Shown here in pieces: positions 7,468 to 16,248 of a stretch of DNA of 43,856 nt. The stretch is taken from positions 1 to 43,856 of the forward strand of contig DATCLN010000008.1 of NCBI GenBank assembly GCA_036563895.1, written 5' to 3'. The notes under the pieces are model-generated. The model ran no database searches and was not told the origin of the DNA. It saw only the letters and a program-made list of their open reading frames with translations. Made by a program: the position numbers and the translations under genes. Position 1 is the stretch's first letter. Every line of letters begins with the position of its first letter. Source of the stretch: ZCTH02-B3 sp036563895. GTDB taxonomy: Bacteria; Bacillota; Bacilli; Paenibacillales; Paenibacillaceae.

Positions 7468-8241
7468 ATGGATCATGTGGCGCCAGTGATCGAAATCGGC
7501 GGAATCCCTTTCGATCTTTCCGCAATTGCCATGGTCCTGATCACGAGCGTGATCGTATTCGTCATCGCCCGCCTTGCGGTTCGCAATCTGTCCGTGGAGA
7601 ACCCGGGCAAATTGCAGAACTTCATGGAGTGGCTGGTTGAATTCGTGCAGGGGATCATCGGCACGGCCATGGATTACCGGAAAGGCCGCATCTACCTCAC
7701 GCTGGGCCTTTCGCTGATCATGTATATCTTCGTCGGCAACATGCTCGGCCTGCCGCTGGGCATCGTGACGGAAGTGAGCGCGTCGCATCCCACCATTTTC
7801 GGCAAGGAACTGATCGTTCCGGCGGGCGGACATCACGAAGGGGTTCTGCACGTCGCCTGGTGGAAATCCCCGACCGCCGACGCGATGATGACGATGGCGC
7901 TCGCGCTGACCGTCATCGTGCTCTCCCACGTGCAGGGGCTGCGCGTGAACCGGCGTCATTACCTCAGACACTATGTGGAGCCGTGGTGGTTCTTCTTCCC
8001 CATCAACGTCATCGAACAGCTGTCCAAGCCGCTGACCCTCGGTCTCCGTCTATTCGGCAACATCTACGCCGGCGAGGTCATGATCGCCGTCATCCTCAGC
8101 ATGAGCCTGGCAGGCATTCCGTTCCTGATCGTCTGGCAAGGCTTCAGCATTTTCGTCGGCACCATCCAGGCCTTCGTCTTCACCATGCTGACGATGGTGT
8201 ACATCGCGCAGAACACCGTCCACGAAGAAGAAGACCATTGA
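7468..8241 (+). CDS. atpB: F1Fo ATP synthase subunit a
   Basis: The Fo stator channel subunit that passes protons to the c-ring. The 257-residue, multi-helix protein carries the essential arginine within LGLRLFGNIYAGEVM (helix 5), followed by the C-terminal helix with FVFTMLTMVYIAQ. The loop at about residues 105-140 containing GGHHEGVLHVAWW is somewhat His/Trp-rich and lies between membrane segments. The ATG follows atpI with no gap; AAAGGGGTG lies about ten bases upstream. An 81-base gap to atpE follows. Confidence 0.97.
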   Translation: MDHVAPVIEIGGIPFDLSAIAMVLITSVIVFVIARLAVRNLSVENPGKLQNFMEWLVEFVQGIIGTAMDYRKGRIYLTLGLSLIMYIFVGNMLGLPLGIVTEVSASHPTIFGKELIVPAGGHHEGVLHVAWWKSPTADAMMTMALALTVIVLSHVQGLRVNRRHYLRHYVEPWWFFFPINVIEQLSKPLTLGLRLFGNIYAGEVMIAVILSMSLAGIPFLIVWQGFSIFVGTIQAFVFTMLTMVYIAQNTVHEEEDH

Positions 8242-8322
8242 GAGCATAAACGCATCGAAAGCGATACGCACCGAGGAACAGAGGAAAAACCGAAAGGACA
8301 TTGACAAGGAGGAATTTCGACG

Positions 8323-8547
8323 ATGGAAAATCTTGCTCTGGTGGCAGCGGGTATCGTGTTCGGTCTTGGCGCGCTCGGCGCCGGCATCGGCAACGGTTTG
8401 ATTTTCAGCCGCACCATCGAAGGGATTGCCCGTCAGCCTGAACTTCGCGGCACGCTGCAAACGACCGCGTTCATCGGGGTCGGCCTCGTGGAAGCCCTTC
8501 CGATCATCGGTCTCGTTCTGGCCTTCATCCTCATGGGCAGAGCGTGA
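8323..8547 (+). CDS. atpE: F1Fo ATP synthase subunit c
   Basis: A 74-residue hairpin of two membrane helices that forms the rotary ring. Helix 1 has the Gly-rich packing motif FGLGALGAGIGNG; the loop ARQPEL contacts the gamma and epsilon subunits; the ion-carrying carboxylate is E57 in VGLVEALPIIG. The residues next to E57 (Val, Ala) and the lack of the Gln/Thr-Ser pair of sodium rings point to protons as the coupling ion. It has the strongest ribosome binding site of the operon (AAGGAGG at 8306-8312), fitting the need for many copies, and it is followed by a hairpin. Confidence 0.97.
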   Translation: MENLALVAAGIVFGLGALGAGIGNGLIFSRTIEGIARQPELRGTLQTTAFIGVGLVEALPIIGLVLAFILMGRA

Positions 8548-8564
8548 GCCGGGACTTGGAAAGA

Positions 8565-8602
8565 AAGGCGGGGAGAGCGTTTGCCCTCCGCGCCTTCCTT
8601 TT
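8565..8602 (+). promoter_or_regulatory. Intercistronic hairpin between atpE and atpF
   Basis: AAGGCGGGGAG at 8565-8575 pairs with CTCCGCGCCTT at 8586-8596 (ten of eleven positions), loop of ten, then CCTTTTG. The stem may extend by a few A-T/G-C pairs. It could slow decay of the upstream atpB-E message or cause partial termination, raising subunit c relative to b. It is not a strong terminator because the T-run is only four long. Confidence 0.6.
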
Positions 8603-8641
8603 GCAAGCGGAAGCGGGATTCCGGGAAAGGAGTGACACTGG

Positions 8642-9130
8642 GTGGGCAACCTAGTCTACACCAATTTTTTCATACAGCTGATCTCGTTCGGAATCCTGTT
8701 CTACCTGCTCCAGCGGTACGCCTTCAAGCCGCTGTTCGGCGTGATGGAGCGTCGCCGCCAGCTGGTGAAGGAACAGGTGGAGAACGCGGAAAACAGCCGC
8801 CGGGAAGCCGAACGGCTGCTGGAAGAGCAAAAGCAGGCGCTTCAGCAAGCCCGCAAGGAAGCCTATGACATGATCGAGCAGGCGAAGCTCACCGGCGCCC
8901 GGCAGGCCGAAGAAATCCTCAGGGCCGCCCGGGAGGAAGCCGAACGGCTGAAGGCGGAAGCCATCCGCGACATCGAACGCGAGAAGGAAAAGGCGCTGGC
9001 CGCCCTCAAGGCGGAGATCGGCGGACTGTCCGTGCGGATCGCCGAGAAAATCATCGAACGGCAAATTGACGAACAGGCGCAAAAAGATCTGGTGGAGCGC
9101 TACCTGCAAGAGGTAGGGAACCGGTCATGA
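8642..9130 (+). CDS. atpF: F1Fo ATP synthase subunit b
   Basis: The peripheral stalk subunit: one N-terminal membrane helix (about residues 8-25, FIQLISFGILFYLLQRYAF) and a long charged alpha-helix (about residues 35-140) of Glu/Lys/Arg/Ala with coiled-coil character, which dimerises and reaches up to the delta subunit. The length, 162 residues, is typical. The start is a GTG at 8642 with AAAGGAGTG nine bases upstream. Its TGA stop overlaps the atpH ATG (ATGA, 9127-9130). Confidence 0.96.
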   Translation: MGNLVYTNFFIQLISFGILFYLLQRYAFKPLFGVMERRRQLVKEQVENAENSRREAERLLEEQKQALQQARKEAYDMIEQAKLTGARQAEEILRAAREEAERLKAEAIRDIEREKEKALAALKAEIGGLSVRIAEKIIERQIDEQAQKDLVERYLQEVGNRS

Positions 9131-9672
9131 AAAGCGGAACGGTTGCCGCCAGAAGATACGCGAAGGCGCTGTTCGAACTGGCCCGGGCGAAAGGGCAGGT
9201 CGCGGAAACGGAAAACCAGCTGAAGCTCGTGGCGGAAGTGCTGGAACAAAACGACGGGTTTCGCGCCTTTCTCGCCTCCCCGAGCGTGACGCAGGAAGCG
9301 AAGACCGGCGCGCTGCGCGCCGTGTTCGGCCAGTCCGTTTCGGCGGAGGTGCTGAACGCCCTCTGCCTGCTGGTCGAACGGAGACGGCAAAACGAAATCC
9401 CGGCCGTCCGGGACGCGTTCATGGAACTGGCCGGGGAGGCCCTCGGACGGATCGACGCCACCGTGACTTCCGCCAAACCGCTGTCCGATGAAGAAAAGGA
9501 AAAACTGGCGGCCGCGTTCGGGAAGATCCTGGGAAAAACCGTCCGCCTCGAAACGAAGGTCGATCCCTCGCTGCTTGGCGGACTTACCGTGCGCATCGGC
9601 GACACGCTGTTTGACGGCAGCCTGAAAGGCAAGCTGGCCCGTCTGGAGAAGGAACTGCTGGCTGCCAAGTGA
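9127..9672 (+). CDS. atpH: F1Fo ATP synthase subunit delta
   Basis: A 181-residue protein linking the b-dimer to the top of the F1 head. The N-terminal helical bundle starts VAARRYAKALFELA, and the C-terminal part has the family pattern VDPSLLGGLTVRIGDTLFDGS followed by a Leu-rich helix. Translation is coupled to atpF through the four-base overlap. The next gene follows after 34 bases. Confidence 0.96.
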   Translation: MKSGTVAARRYAKALFELARAKGQVAETENQLKLVAEVLEQNDGFRAFLASPSVTQEAKTGALRAVFGQSVSAEVLNALCLLVERRRQNEIPAVRDAFMELAGEALGRIDATVTSAKPLSDEEKEKLAAAFGKILGKTVRLETKVDPSLLGGLTVRIGDTLFDGSLKGKLARLEKELLAAK

Positions 9673-9706
9673 AAGGAACCAGCATGCAAGGACAGGGGTG
9701 AACGAA

Positions 9707-11221
9707 TTGAGTATCAGGCCTGAGGAAATCAGCACGCTAATCAAGCAGCAGATTGAAAATTACCAGTCCGATATCGAAGTGGCCGATGTCGGGACCGTGG
9801 TCTACGTGGGCGACGGGATCGCGCGCGTGCACGGACTGGCGAAGTGCATGGCCAGCGAGCTGCTCGAGTTCGAAAACGGCGTCTACGGCATGGCCCTGAA
9901 CCTGGAAGAAGACAACGTCGGGGTCGTCATCATGGGCCCCTACAAGGACATCAAGGAAGGTTCGCAGGTGAAGCGGACCGGCCGCATCATGGAAGTGCCG
10001 GTCGGCGAGGAACTCCTGGGCCGCGTCGTCAACGCCATCGGCCAGCCCATCGACGGCCTGGGCCCGATCAACACGAACAAATTCCGCCCCATCGAATCGC
10101 GGGCCCCGAGCGTCATGGACCGCCGGTCCGTCCATGAGCCGCTGCAGACGGGCATCAAGGCCATCGACTCCATGATCCCGATCGGCCGCGGCCAGCGCGA
10201 GCTCATCATCGGCGACCGGCAGACCGGCAAGACGACCATCGCCATCGACACCATCGTGAACCAGAAGGACCAGGATGTCATCTGCATCTACGTCGCCATC
10301 GGCCAGAAGCAGTCGACGGTCCGCGGCGTCGTGGAGACCCTTCGCAAGCATGGCGCCCTGGATTATACCATCGTGGTGTCCGCCACCGCTTCCGAACCGG
10401 CGCCGATGCTGTACATCGCGCCCTACACCGGATGCGCGATGGGCGAATACTTCATGTACAAGGGCCGGCACGTGCTGGTCGTGTACGACGACCTGTCCAA
10501 GCAGGCGGCGGCCTACCGCGAGCTGTCCCTGCTCCTGCGCCGTCCGCCGGGCCGCGAGGCGTATCCCGGCGACGTGTTCTACCTGCACTCCCGCCTGCTC
10601 GAACGCGCGGCGAAGCTGAACGACCAGCTCGGCGGCGGTTCCATGACCGCGCTGCCGTTCATTGAAACCCAGGCGGGCGACGTGTCGGCGTACATTCCGA
10701 CCAACGTCATCTCCATCACCGACGGCCAGATCTTCCTGGAGTCCGAACTGTTCTACGCGGGCCAGCGGCCGGCCATCAACGTCGGCATCTCGGTTTCCCG
10801 GGTCGGCAGCGCGGCGCAGATCAAGGCGATGAAGAAAGTCGCCGGCTCCCTCAAGCTCGACCTGGCCCAGTACCGGCAGCTGGCGGCGTTCGCGCAGTTC
10901 GGCTCGGACCTCGACAAGGTCACGCAAGCCCGCCTGAACCGCGGCGCCCGGACGATGGAGATCCTGAAGCAGGGCGTCCACCAGCCGATGCCGGTGGAGA
11001 AGCAGGTCGTCTCCCTGTTCACCGTCACCCGGGGCTATCTGGACGACATTCCCCTGCAGGACGTGCGGCGTTTCGAGGCGGAATTCCTCGCCTGGGTGGA
11101 CGCGAACCGGCCGGAGATTTTCGCCTCCATCCGCGACACGAAGGATCTGACGCCGGAAAACGAGGAAGCGCTCGTGAACGCGATCAAGGAATTCAAAAAG
11201 TCGTTCGCCGTATCGTCCTGA
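9707..11221 (+). CDS. atpA: F1Fo ATP synthase subunit alpha
   Basis: The non-catalytic nucleotide-binding F1 subunit, 504 residues with the start used here. The Walker A motif GDRQTGKT is at residues 169-176; VVYDDLSKQAAAYRELSLLLRRPPGREA contains the alpha/beta signature region. The start is taken as TTG at 9707 because the protein then begins MSIRPEEISTLIKQQIENYQ, as in other Bacilli, with AGGGGTG six bases before it. The in-frame GTG at 9698 lies inside that ribosome binding site and is less likely. Confidence 0.97.
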   Translation: MSIRPEEISTLIKQQIENYQSDIEVADVGTVVYVGDGIARVHGLAKCMASELLEFENGVYGMALNLEEDNVGVVIMGPYKDIKEGSQVKRTGRIMEVPVGEELLGRVVNAIGQPIDGLGPINTNKFRPIESRAPSVMDRRSVHEPLQTGIKAIDSMIPIGRGQRELIIGDRQTGKTTIAIDTIVNQKDQDVICIYVAIGQKQSTVRGVVETLRKHGALDYTIVVSATASEPAPMLYIAPYTGCAMGEYFMYKGRHVLVVYDDLSKQAAAYRELSLLLRRPPGREAYPGDVFYLHSRLLERAAKLNDQLGGGSMTALPFIETQAGDVSAYIPTNVISITDGQIFLESELFYAGQRPAINVGISVSRVGSAAQIKAMKKVAGSLKLDLAQYRQLAAFAQFGSDLDKVTQARLNRGARTMEILKQGVHQPMPVEKQVVSLFTVTRGYLDDIPLQDVRRFEAEFLAWVDANRPEIFASIRDTKDLTPENEEALVNAIKEFKKSFAVSS

Positions 11222-11257
11222 CGCGCGGGCGGTTTGCGTCCAAGGTGGTGAGTTGAA

Positions 11258-12112
11258 TTGGCCAAAGGATTGCGTGCCATCAAGCGGAAAATCCGCAGCA
11301 TGCAAAGCATGAAGCAAATGACCAAGGCGATGGAGCTGGTGGCGGCTTCCAAACTGAAACGCGCCCAGCTGGCCGCCGTCGCCGCTCGGCCGTACGCCGA
11401 GAAGATGCGGGAGGTCATCTCCTCCATCGCCGCGGGTTCGGACATCCGTCACCCCATGCTGAAGGCGCGGGAAATCCGGCGGACGGGCTACCTCGTGCTC
11501 ACGTCGGACCGGGGGCTCGCCGGCGGATACAACGCCAACGTGCTGCGCCTGGCCCTGAGCGAGATCGGACGGCACGCGTCGCAGGACGAATACGTGGTCA
11601 TGGTGGTGGGGAAGAAAGGACGCGACTTTTTCCGCCGCCGGAAGATCCCCATCGCCCACGAGATCGTGGAGCTGCCGGACTCGCCTTCGTACCTGGACAT
11701 CAAGTCCATCGCGAAGGCCGCCGTGGACGGGTTCATTGAAGAACAATACGACGAGCTGTACCTGATCTACAACGAGTTCCGCAGCGCCCTCAGCCAGGTG
11801 CCCGTCAAGAAGCGGCTGCTTCCGCTGACCGAGGACAACCTGGGCGGGCACAAGGCGACCTATGAATACGAACCGTCCCCGGAAGAGGTGCTCGACGCCC
11901 TGCTTCCGAGATACGCGGAGACGCTGATCTACAGCGCCATCCTGGAAAGCAAGGCGAGCGAGTTCGGCGCGCGCATGACGGCGATGGGCAACGCCAACAA
12001 GAACGCGGCCAAGATGATCGACACCCTGACGCTGCAGTACAACCGCGAGCGGCAGGCGTCCATCACGCTGCAGATCGCGGAAATCGTCGGCGGCGCCAAC
12101 GCGCTGCAATAA
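11258..12112 (+). CDS. atpG: F1Fo ATP synthase subunit gamma
   Basis: The central rotary shaft, 284 residues. The N-terminal coiled-coil helix contains AIKRKIRSMQSMKQMTKAME, and the C-terminal helix contains MGNANKNAAKMIDTLTLQYN, both highly characteristic. A Rossmann-like domain lies between (LVLTSDRGLAGGYNANV). The start is TTG at 11258, with AAGGTGGTG seven bases upstream. It lies 36 bases after atpA. Confidence 0.97.
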   Translation: MAKGLRAIKRKIRSMQSMKQMTKAMELVAASKLKRAQLAAVAARPYAEKMREVISSIAAGSDIRHPMLKAREIRRTGYLVLTSDRGLAGGYNANVLRLALSEIGRHASQDEYVVMVVGKKGRDFFRRRKIPIAHEIVELPDSPSYLDIKSIAKAAVDGFIEEQYDELYLIYNEFRSALSQVPVKKRLLPLTEDNLGGHKATYEYEPSPEEVLDALLPRYAETLIYSAILESKASEFGARMTAMGNANKNAAKMIDTLTLQYNRERQASITLQIAEIVGGANALQ

Positions 12113-12152
12113 AGGCGTAAGCAAAACAAGCGGGAATTTGGGAGGGAAACAC

Positions 12153-13568
12153 ATGAGCAAGGGCCGTGTCGTTCAGGTGATGGGGCCCGTCGTCGACATC
12201 GCGTTCGAGGGCGGACATCTCCCGGAAATCCTGAACGCCATCGTCATCAAGGATAAGACCGATACCGGCCTTGAGATCAACCTGACCGTGGAAGTGGCCC
12301 AGCACCTGGGCGACAACCTGGTGCGCTGCGTGGCCATGGCTTCCACCGACGGTCTGGTCCGCGGCATGCAGGCGGTGGACACGGGGCGGCCGATCACGAT
12401 TCCGGTCGGACCGGCCACGCTGGGCCGCGTGTTCAACGTCCTTGGCGAACCGATCGACGGGGCCGGGGAAGTCGACCGTACGTATGAATATCCGATCCAC
12501 CGGCCGGCTCCGTCGTTCGAGAACCTCGCCACCGCGACGGAAATGCTGGAAACCGGCATCAAGGTCATCGACCTGATCGCGCCGTACGCCAAGGGCGGCA
12601 AGATCGGCCTGTTCGGCGGCGCCGGCGTGGGCAAGACGGTGCTCATGCAGGAGCTCATCCACAACATCGCGAAAGAGCACGGCGGGATTTCCGTGTTCGC
12701 CGGCGTGGGCGAGCGGACCCGCGAAGGCAACGACTTGTACCACGAAATGAAGGAATCCGGCGTCATCTCCAAGACCGCCATGGTGTTCGGGCAGATGAAC
12801 GAGCCGCCGGGCGCGCGGCTGCGCGTCGGGCTCACGGGCCTTACGCTGGCGGAATATTTCCGCGACGTGGAAGGACGGGACGTGCTGCTGTTCATCGACA
12901 ATATCTTCCGTTTCGTCCAGGCCGGTGCGGAGGTGTCCGCGCTGCTCGGCCGGATGCCCTCCGCCGTCGGTTACCAGCCGACGCTGGCAACGGAAATGGG
13001 GCAGCTGCAGGAACGGATCACCTCCACGCGCAAAGGGTCCATCACCTCGGTCCAGGCGATTTACGTGCCGGCGGACGACTATACCGACCCGGCGCCCGCC
13101 ACGACGTTTGCCCACCTGGATGCGACGACCAACCTGGAGCGCGAAATCGCGGCCAAGGGGATCTACCCGGCCGTCGACCCGCTGGCGTCCACTTCGCGCA
13201 TCCTGACGCCGGAAATCGTCGGGCAGGAGCACTACGAAGTGGCACAGGGCGTGAAAAAAATCCTGCAGCGGTACAAGGAACTGCTGGACATCATCGCCAT
13301 CCTGGGCATGGACGAACTGACGGAAGAAGACAAGCTCGTCGTCCACCGCGCCCGCCGCATCGAGCTGTTCCTGTCGCAACCGCTGCACGTGGCCGAGCCG
13401 TTCAACGGCATCCCCGGCGTGTACGTGCCGGTGCGGGAGACGGTGCGCGGCTTCAAGGAAATCCTGGAAGGCAAGCATGACGACCTGCCGGAACCGGCGT
13501 TCCACAACGTGGGCACCATCGACGAAGCCGTCGAGAAGGCGAAAAAACTCGCCGAGCAGGTTGCCTGA
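12153..13568 (+). CDS. atpD: F1Fo ATP synthase subunit beta
   Basis: The catalytic F1 subunit, 471 residues. Walker A GGAGVGKT is at 155-162, the catalytic glutamate lies in the GERTREGNDLY segment, Walker B is LLFIDNIFRF, and the DELSEED-type lever reads DELTEEDKL. The start ATG at 12153 has GGGAGGG about six bases upstream; an in-frame start at 12138 adds five non-family residues. It is followed by atpC after 24 bases. Confidence 0.98.
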   Translation: MSKGRVVQVMGPVVDIAFEGGHLPEILNAIVIKDKTDTGLEINLTVEVAQHLGDNLVRCVAMASTDGLVRGMQAVDTGRPITIPVGPATLGRVFNVLGEPIDGAGEVDRTYEYPIHRPAPSFENLATATEMLETGIKVIDLIAPYAKGGKIGLFGGAGVGKTVLMQELIHNIAKEHGGISVFAGVGERTREGNDLYHEMKESGVISKTAMVFGQMNEPPGARLRVGLTGLTLAEYFRDVEGRDVLLFIDNIFRFVQAGAEVSALLGRMPSAVGYQPTLATEMGQLQERITSTRKGSITSVQAIYVPADDYTDPAPATTFAHLDATTNLEREIAAKGIYPAVDPLASTSRILTPEIVGQEHYEVAQGVKKILQRYKELLDIIAILGMDELTEEDKLVVHRARRIELFLSQPLHVAEPFNGIPGVYVPVRETVRGFKEILEGKHDDLPEPAFHNVGTIDEAVEKAKKLAEQVA

Positions 13569-13592
13569 CCGGCTCGCTGAGGGGGGAACGGG

Positions 13593-14003
13593 ATGCGTAC
13601 CCTTCGGCTGGAGGTCGTCACGCCGGATCGCAAGGTGTACGAAGAAGACGTGCGGATGGTGTCCGTCCGCGGCGTGGCCGGCAGCCTCGGCATCCTGCCG
13701 AACCACATACCGCTGGTGACGCCGCTGAAGATCGCGCCCGTGAAGGTCCGCAAGGCGGACGACACCGTGGAGTGGCTTGCCGTCCACGGCGGGTTCATGG
13801 AAGTGCGCAAGGACAAGGTGGTCATTCTCGCCGAAATGGCGGAGAAGGGCAGCGACATCGACGTCCTGCGGGCGAAGGCGGCGAAGGAACGGGCCGAGGC
13901 GCGGCTTCGTTCCAAGCAGGAAAACATCGACTTCCGCCGCGCCGAACTGGCACTGCAACGGGCGCTGGCGCGCCTCCAGGCGGCGGGCGGAGGCGAAGAG
14001 TAA
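13593..14003 (+). CDS. atpC: F1Fo ATP synthase subunit epsilon
   Basis: A 136-residue rotor subunit that couples the c-ring to gamma and can inhibit ATP hydrolysis. The N-terminal beta-sandwich contains LEVVTPDRKVYEEDVRMVSV and GSLGILPNHIPLVTPL; the C-terminal two helices (from about residue 86) are Ala/Arg/Glu-rich. GAGGGGGGA precedes the ATG. It is the last gene of the operon; a terminator follows after about 125 bases. Confidence 0.96.
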   Translation: MRTLRLEVVTPDRKVYEEDVRMVSVRGVAGSLGILPNHIPLVTPLKIAPVKVRKADDTVEWLAVHGGFMEVRKDKVVILAEMAEKGSDIDVLRAKAAKERAEARLRSKQENIDFRRAELALQRALARLQAAGGGEE

Positions 14004-14127
14004 GGCGCCGCCGCGGCGGGGGCCGCCGGGGCGAAGCGGCGGCGGACGCCGTCGCGCCGAAGCGGCAGTGCGCCGAACCTGCCGCGCAGGGAGGCGGAAC
14101 GCGCGGGACGCACGGTCAAACGCACGG
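14004..14127. other. Short GC-rich spacer after atpC
   Basis: Very GC-rich, with many GCCGCC/GGCGGC runs that could fold locally. No gene or clear site was identified. Confidence 0.4.
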
Positions 14128-14176
14128 AGCCGGCAAGGCGGATTTGCAAGGTCCGCCCTGCCGGCGATTTTTGTTT
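14128..14176 (+). terminator. Intrinsic terminator of the atp operon
   Basis: Stem 14128-14141 with 14151-14164 (14 positions, one A-C mismatch; GCCGGCA-AGGCGGA against TCCGCCC-TGCCGGC), loop of nine, followed by ATTTTTGTTTTT. This is the strongest terminator in the window. Confidence 0.9.
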
Positions 14177-14184
14177 TTACCGCA

Positions 14185-14195
14185 TTGTGATAAGA
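14185..14195 (+). promoter_or_regulatory. Possible ypdA promoter
   Basis: TG-A-TAAGAT at 14187-14195 resembles an extended -10 element about 50 bases before ypdA, just after the atp terminator. The -35 region would fall in the terminator's T-run. Weak evidence, based on position and a partial match. Confidence 0.3.
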
Positions 14196-14243
14196 TGGTT
14201 AAGACACCCGGTGGAATGGCACACTGTGAAGGAGGTCGTGCGC

Positions 14244-15230
14244 GTGGAAGACATCGTCATCATCGGCGCGGGACCCTGCGGGCTGTCCGCGGCTGCGGAG
14301 CTGCAGGACCGCGGATTCGATCCGCTGCTGATCGAGAAGGAAAACGTGGCCAATTCCATTTATCTGTATCCGACCAACATGCAGTTTTTCAGCACCCCCG
14401 AGCTGCTCGAGATCGCGGGCGTGCCGTTCGTGACGCCGAATCCCAAGCCGTACCGGCACGAGGCGCTGGTCTATTACCGCACGGTGGCCGAGCGGCGGAA
14501 TTTCCGGATTCGCCGGTACGAGAAGGTGACGGCCGTCGAACGGCGGGAGAAAGGCTTTCTGATCCGCTCCGTGACCAAGGCGGGCGAGAAAAGGGAAACG
14601 GAAAGCCGCGCCGTGGTGGTGGCCACCGGCTATTTCGACCACCCGGTCCGGCTCGGCGTGCCGGGAGAAGATCTGCCGCACGTCACCCATTTCTTCCGCG
14701 AAGCCCATCCTTACGCGGGCACCCGCGTGGTCGTGGTCGGGGGCAGCAACTCGGCGGCGGACGCGGCGCTGGAACTGGAGCGCGTCGGCGCCCAGGTGAC
14801 GGTGGTCTACCGGGGTGCGGAGATGTCGCCGAACATCAAGCCGTGGATTCGCCCGCTGTTTGAAAGTTCGGTGCGCAAAGGAAGGATTGCCCTGCGACTG
14901 GAGACGCACGTGATCTCCATCGAGCCGGACCGCGTGAAGGTGCGCGGGCCTTTCGGCGCGACGGAGGACATCCCGTGCGATTTCGTGCTGGCGATGACCG
15001 GTTTCCGCCCGGACCGCTCGTTCCTGCGCGCCATGGGCGTGGAGGCTCCCGCCGACGACAAGCCGCCCGTGTACAATCCGGAGACAATGGAGACCAACGT
15101 GCCGGGGCTGTATCTGGCCGGCGTGGTGGCTTCCGGGGCGAACGCCAACGAAATTTTCATCGAGACGGGCCGCTTCCACGGGCGCAAGATCGCGGAGCAC
15201 TTCGCCCGGAAAATGCGCCGCCAGGCGTGA
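14244..15230 (+). CDS. ypdA: YpdA-family FAD/NADPH oxidoreductase (putative bacillithiol disulfide reductase)
   Basis: A 328-residue flavoprotein. The FAD-binding motif IVIIGAGPCGLSAAAEL starts at about residue 4 and the second, NADPH-binding dinucleotide fold is VVVVGGSNSAADAALEL near residue 155. The length and motifs match YpdA/Bdr, which in Staphylococcus and Bacillus reduces bacillithiol disulfide using NADPH; no CxxC active-site pair of thioredoxin reductase is present, as expected for YpdA. The GTG at 14244 is chosen because AAGGAGG (14229-14235) sits eight bases upstream; the GTG at 14238 is too close to it. It is a single gene between the atp terminator and the nuo promoter. Confidence 0.9.
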   Translation: MEDIVIIGAGPCGLSAAAELQDRGFDPLLIEKENVANSIYLYPTNMQFFSTPELLEIAGVPFVTPNPKPYRHEALVYYRTVAERRNFRIRRYEKVTAVERREKGFLIRSVTKAGEKRETESRAVVVATGYFDHPVRLGVPGEDLPHVTHFFREAHPYAGTRVVVVGGSNSAADAALELERVGAQVTVVYRGAEMSPNIKPWIRPLFESSVRKGRIALRLETHVISIEPDRVKVRGPFGATEDIPCDFVLAMTGFRPDRSFLRAMGVEAPADDKPPVYNPETMETNVPGLYLAGVVASGANANEIFIETGRFHGRKIAEHFARKMRRQA

Positions 15231-15282
15231 TCCGGCGCAGGATGCCGCGGTTTTCATTTTCATGGACTTGATTTGCCCGTTT

Positions 15283-15291
15283 TGATATAAT
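15283..15291 (+). promoter_or_regulatory. Extended -10 promoter of the nuo operon
   Basis: TG-A-TATAAT at 15283-15291 is a perfect extended -10 element. No good -35 occurs at the 17-base position; ACTTGATT lies a few bases too close. The leader to nuoA would be about 73 bases. It has the same form as the upp promoter. Confidence 0.6.
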
Positions 15292-15370
15292 AATGAAGGA
15301 ATTTTGGCCGTGTTGCGGCGGGTGTTCCCCGGCACGGCGGGTTCCGGATGACAGCTGCGGAGGCGGTTGC

Positions 15371-15745
15371 ATGAGCCATATTTACATCAACTCCTATGTC
15401 ATCGTCGCGGTGTTTCTCATTTTGGGCATCCTGTTTCCCATCGCCGTGCTGTTTGTCGGCCGGCTGCTTCGGCCGAACAACCCGACTCCGGCGAAAGCCG
15501 TCACCTACGAGAGCGGGAACGTGCCGCAGGTCGACAGCCGCGTTCGTTTCAATATCCGCTATTACCAGTACGCGCTGATGTTCGTCGTGTTTGACGTGGA
15601 AATCGCATTTCTTTATCCATGGGCCGTTGCTTACCGGAAGCTCGGTCTTTTTGCGTTGGCGGAAATGGTCATTTTCATCGGGCTGCTCCTGGTGGGTCTG
15701 ATCTACGCCTGGAGAAAGAAGGTGCTGGAATGGAACTCGATCTAG
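15371..15745 (+). CDS. nuoA: NADH-quinone oxidoreductase subunit A
   Basis: A small complex I membrane subunit, 124 residues and three membrane helices. The conserved loop reads YESGNVPQ-then-RFNIRYYQYALMFVVFDVEIAFLYPW, which is diagnostic (usually YECG; here Ser replaces the Cys). The ATG at 15371 has GGAGG seven bases upstream. It overlaps nuoB by 16 bases. First gene of an eleven-gene operon. Confidence 0.96.
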   Translation: MSHIYINSYVIVAVFLILGILFPIAVLFVGRLLRPNNPTPAKAVTYESGNVPQVDSRVRFNIRYYQYALMFVVFDVEIAFLYPWAVAYRKLGLFALAEMVIFIGLLLVGLIYAWRKKVLEWNSI

Positions 15746-16248
15746 CCAACATCACGCTGGAAGAGAGGCGCGAGCTGGAGCGGAATGTCATTCTGGGAAC
15801 GGTGGAGCAGCTCAAGGGGTGGGTGCGCAGCAATTCGCTGTGGCCGCTCACCTTCGGGCTGGCCTGCTGCGCCATTGAAATGATGGCCGCGGGCGCTCCC
15901 CACTATGACCTCGACCGCTTCGGCGTCATGTTCCGGGCGTCCCCGCGCCAGGCCGACGTCATGATCGTCTCCGGAACCGTCACGAAGAAGATGGCTCCGC
16001 TGGTCCGCCAGCTGTACGAGCAGATGCCCGAGCCCAAATGGGTGATCGCCATGGGCTCCTGCGCGACGGCGGGCGGTCCTTATGTGCGCTCCTATTCCGT
16101 CGTCAAAGGCGTGGACCAGATCGTCCCCGTGGACGTGTACATTCCGGGTTGCCCGCCCAACCCGGCGGCGCTCATTTACGGCATCAACAAGCTGCAGGAG
16201 AAAATCCGCTACGAGGCGAAGACCGGGAAGCGGGTGACGGACGGATGA
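15730..16248 (+). CDS. nuoB: NADH-quinone oxidoreductase subunit B
   Basis: The peripheral-arm subunit that holds the terminal iron-sulfur cluster N2 next to the quinone site. The four ligands are the tandem C46-C47 in LACCAIEMM, C111 in MGSCATAGG and C141 in PGCPPNP. Length 172 residues. It starts inside nuoA, and its TGA overlaps the nuoC ATG. N2 being complete suggests a functional quinone-reducing module. Confidence 0.97.
   Translation: MELDLANITLEERRELERNVILGTVEQLKGWVRSNSLWPLTFGLACCAIEMMAAGAPHYDLDRFGVMFRASPRQADVMIVSGTVTKKMAPLVRQLYEQMPEPKWVIAMGSCATAGGPYVRSYSVVKGVDQIVPVDVYIPGCPPNPAALIYGINKLQEKIRYEAKTGKRVTDG

Noticed and set aside
9737..12160. 807-residue open frame on the minus strand opposite atpA and atpG
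   Set aside because: It is antisense to two unmistakable genes, is His/Arg/Asp-rich as expected from reading high-GC codons backwards, and has no recognisable domain.
12063..13958. 631-residue minus-strand frame opposite atpD/atpC
   Set aside because: Same reason: a by-product of strong codon bias in a high-GC gene, with no motif of its own.
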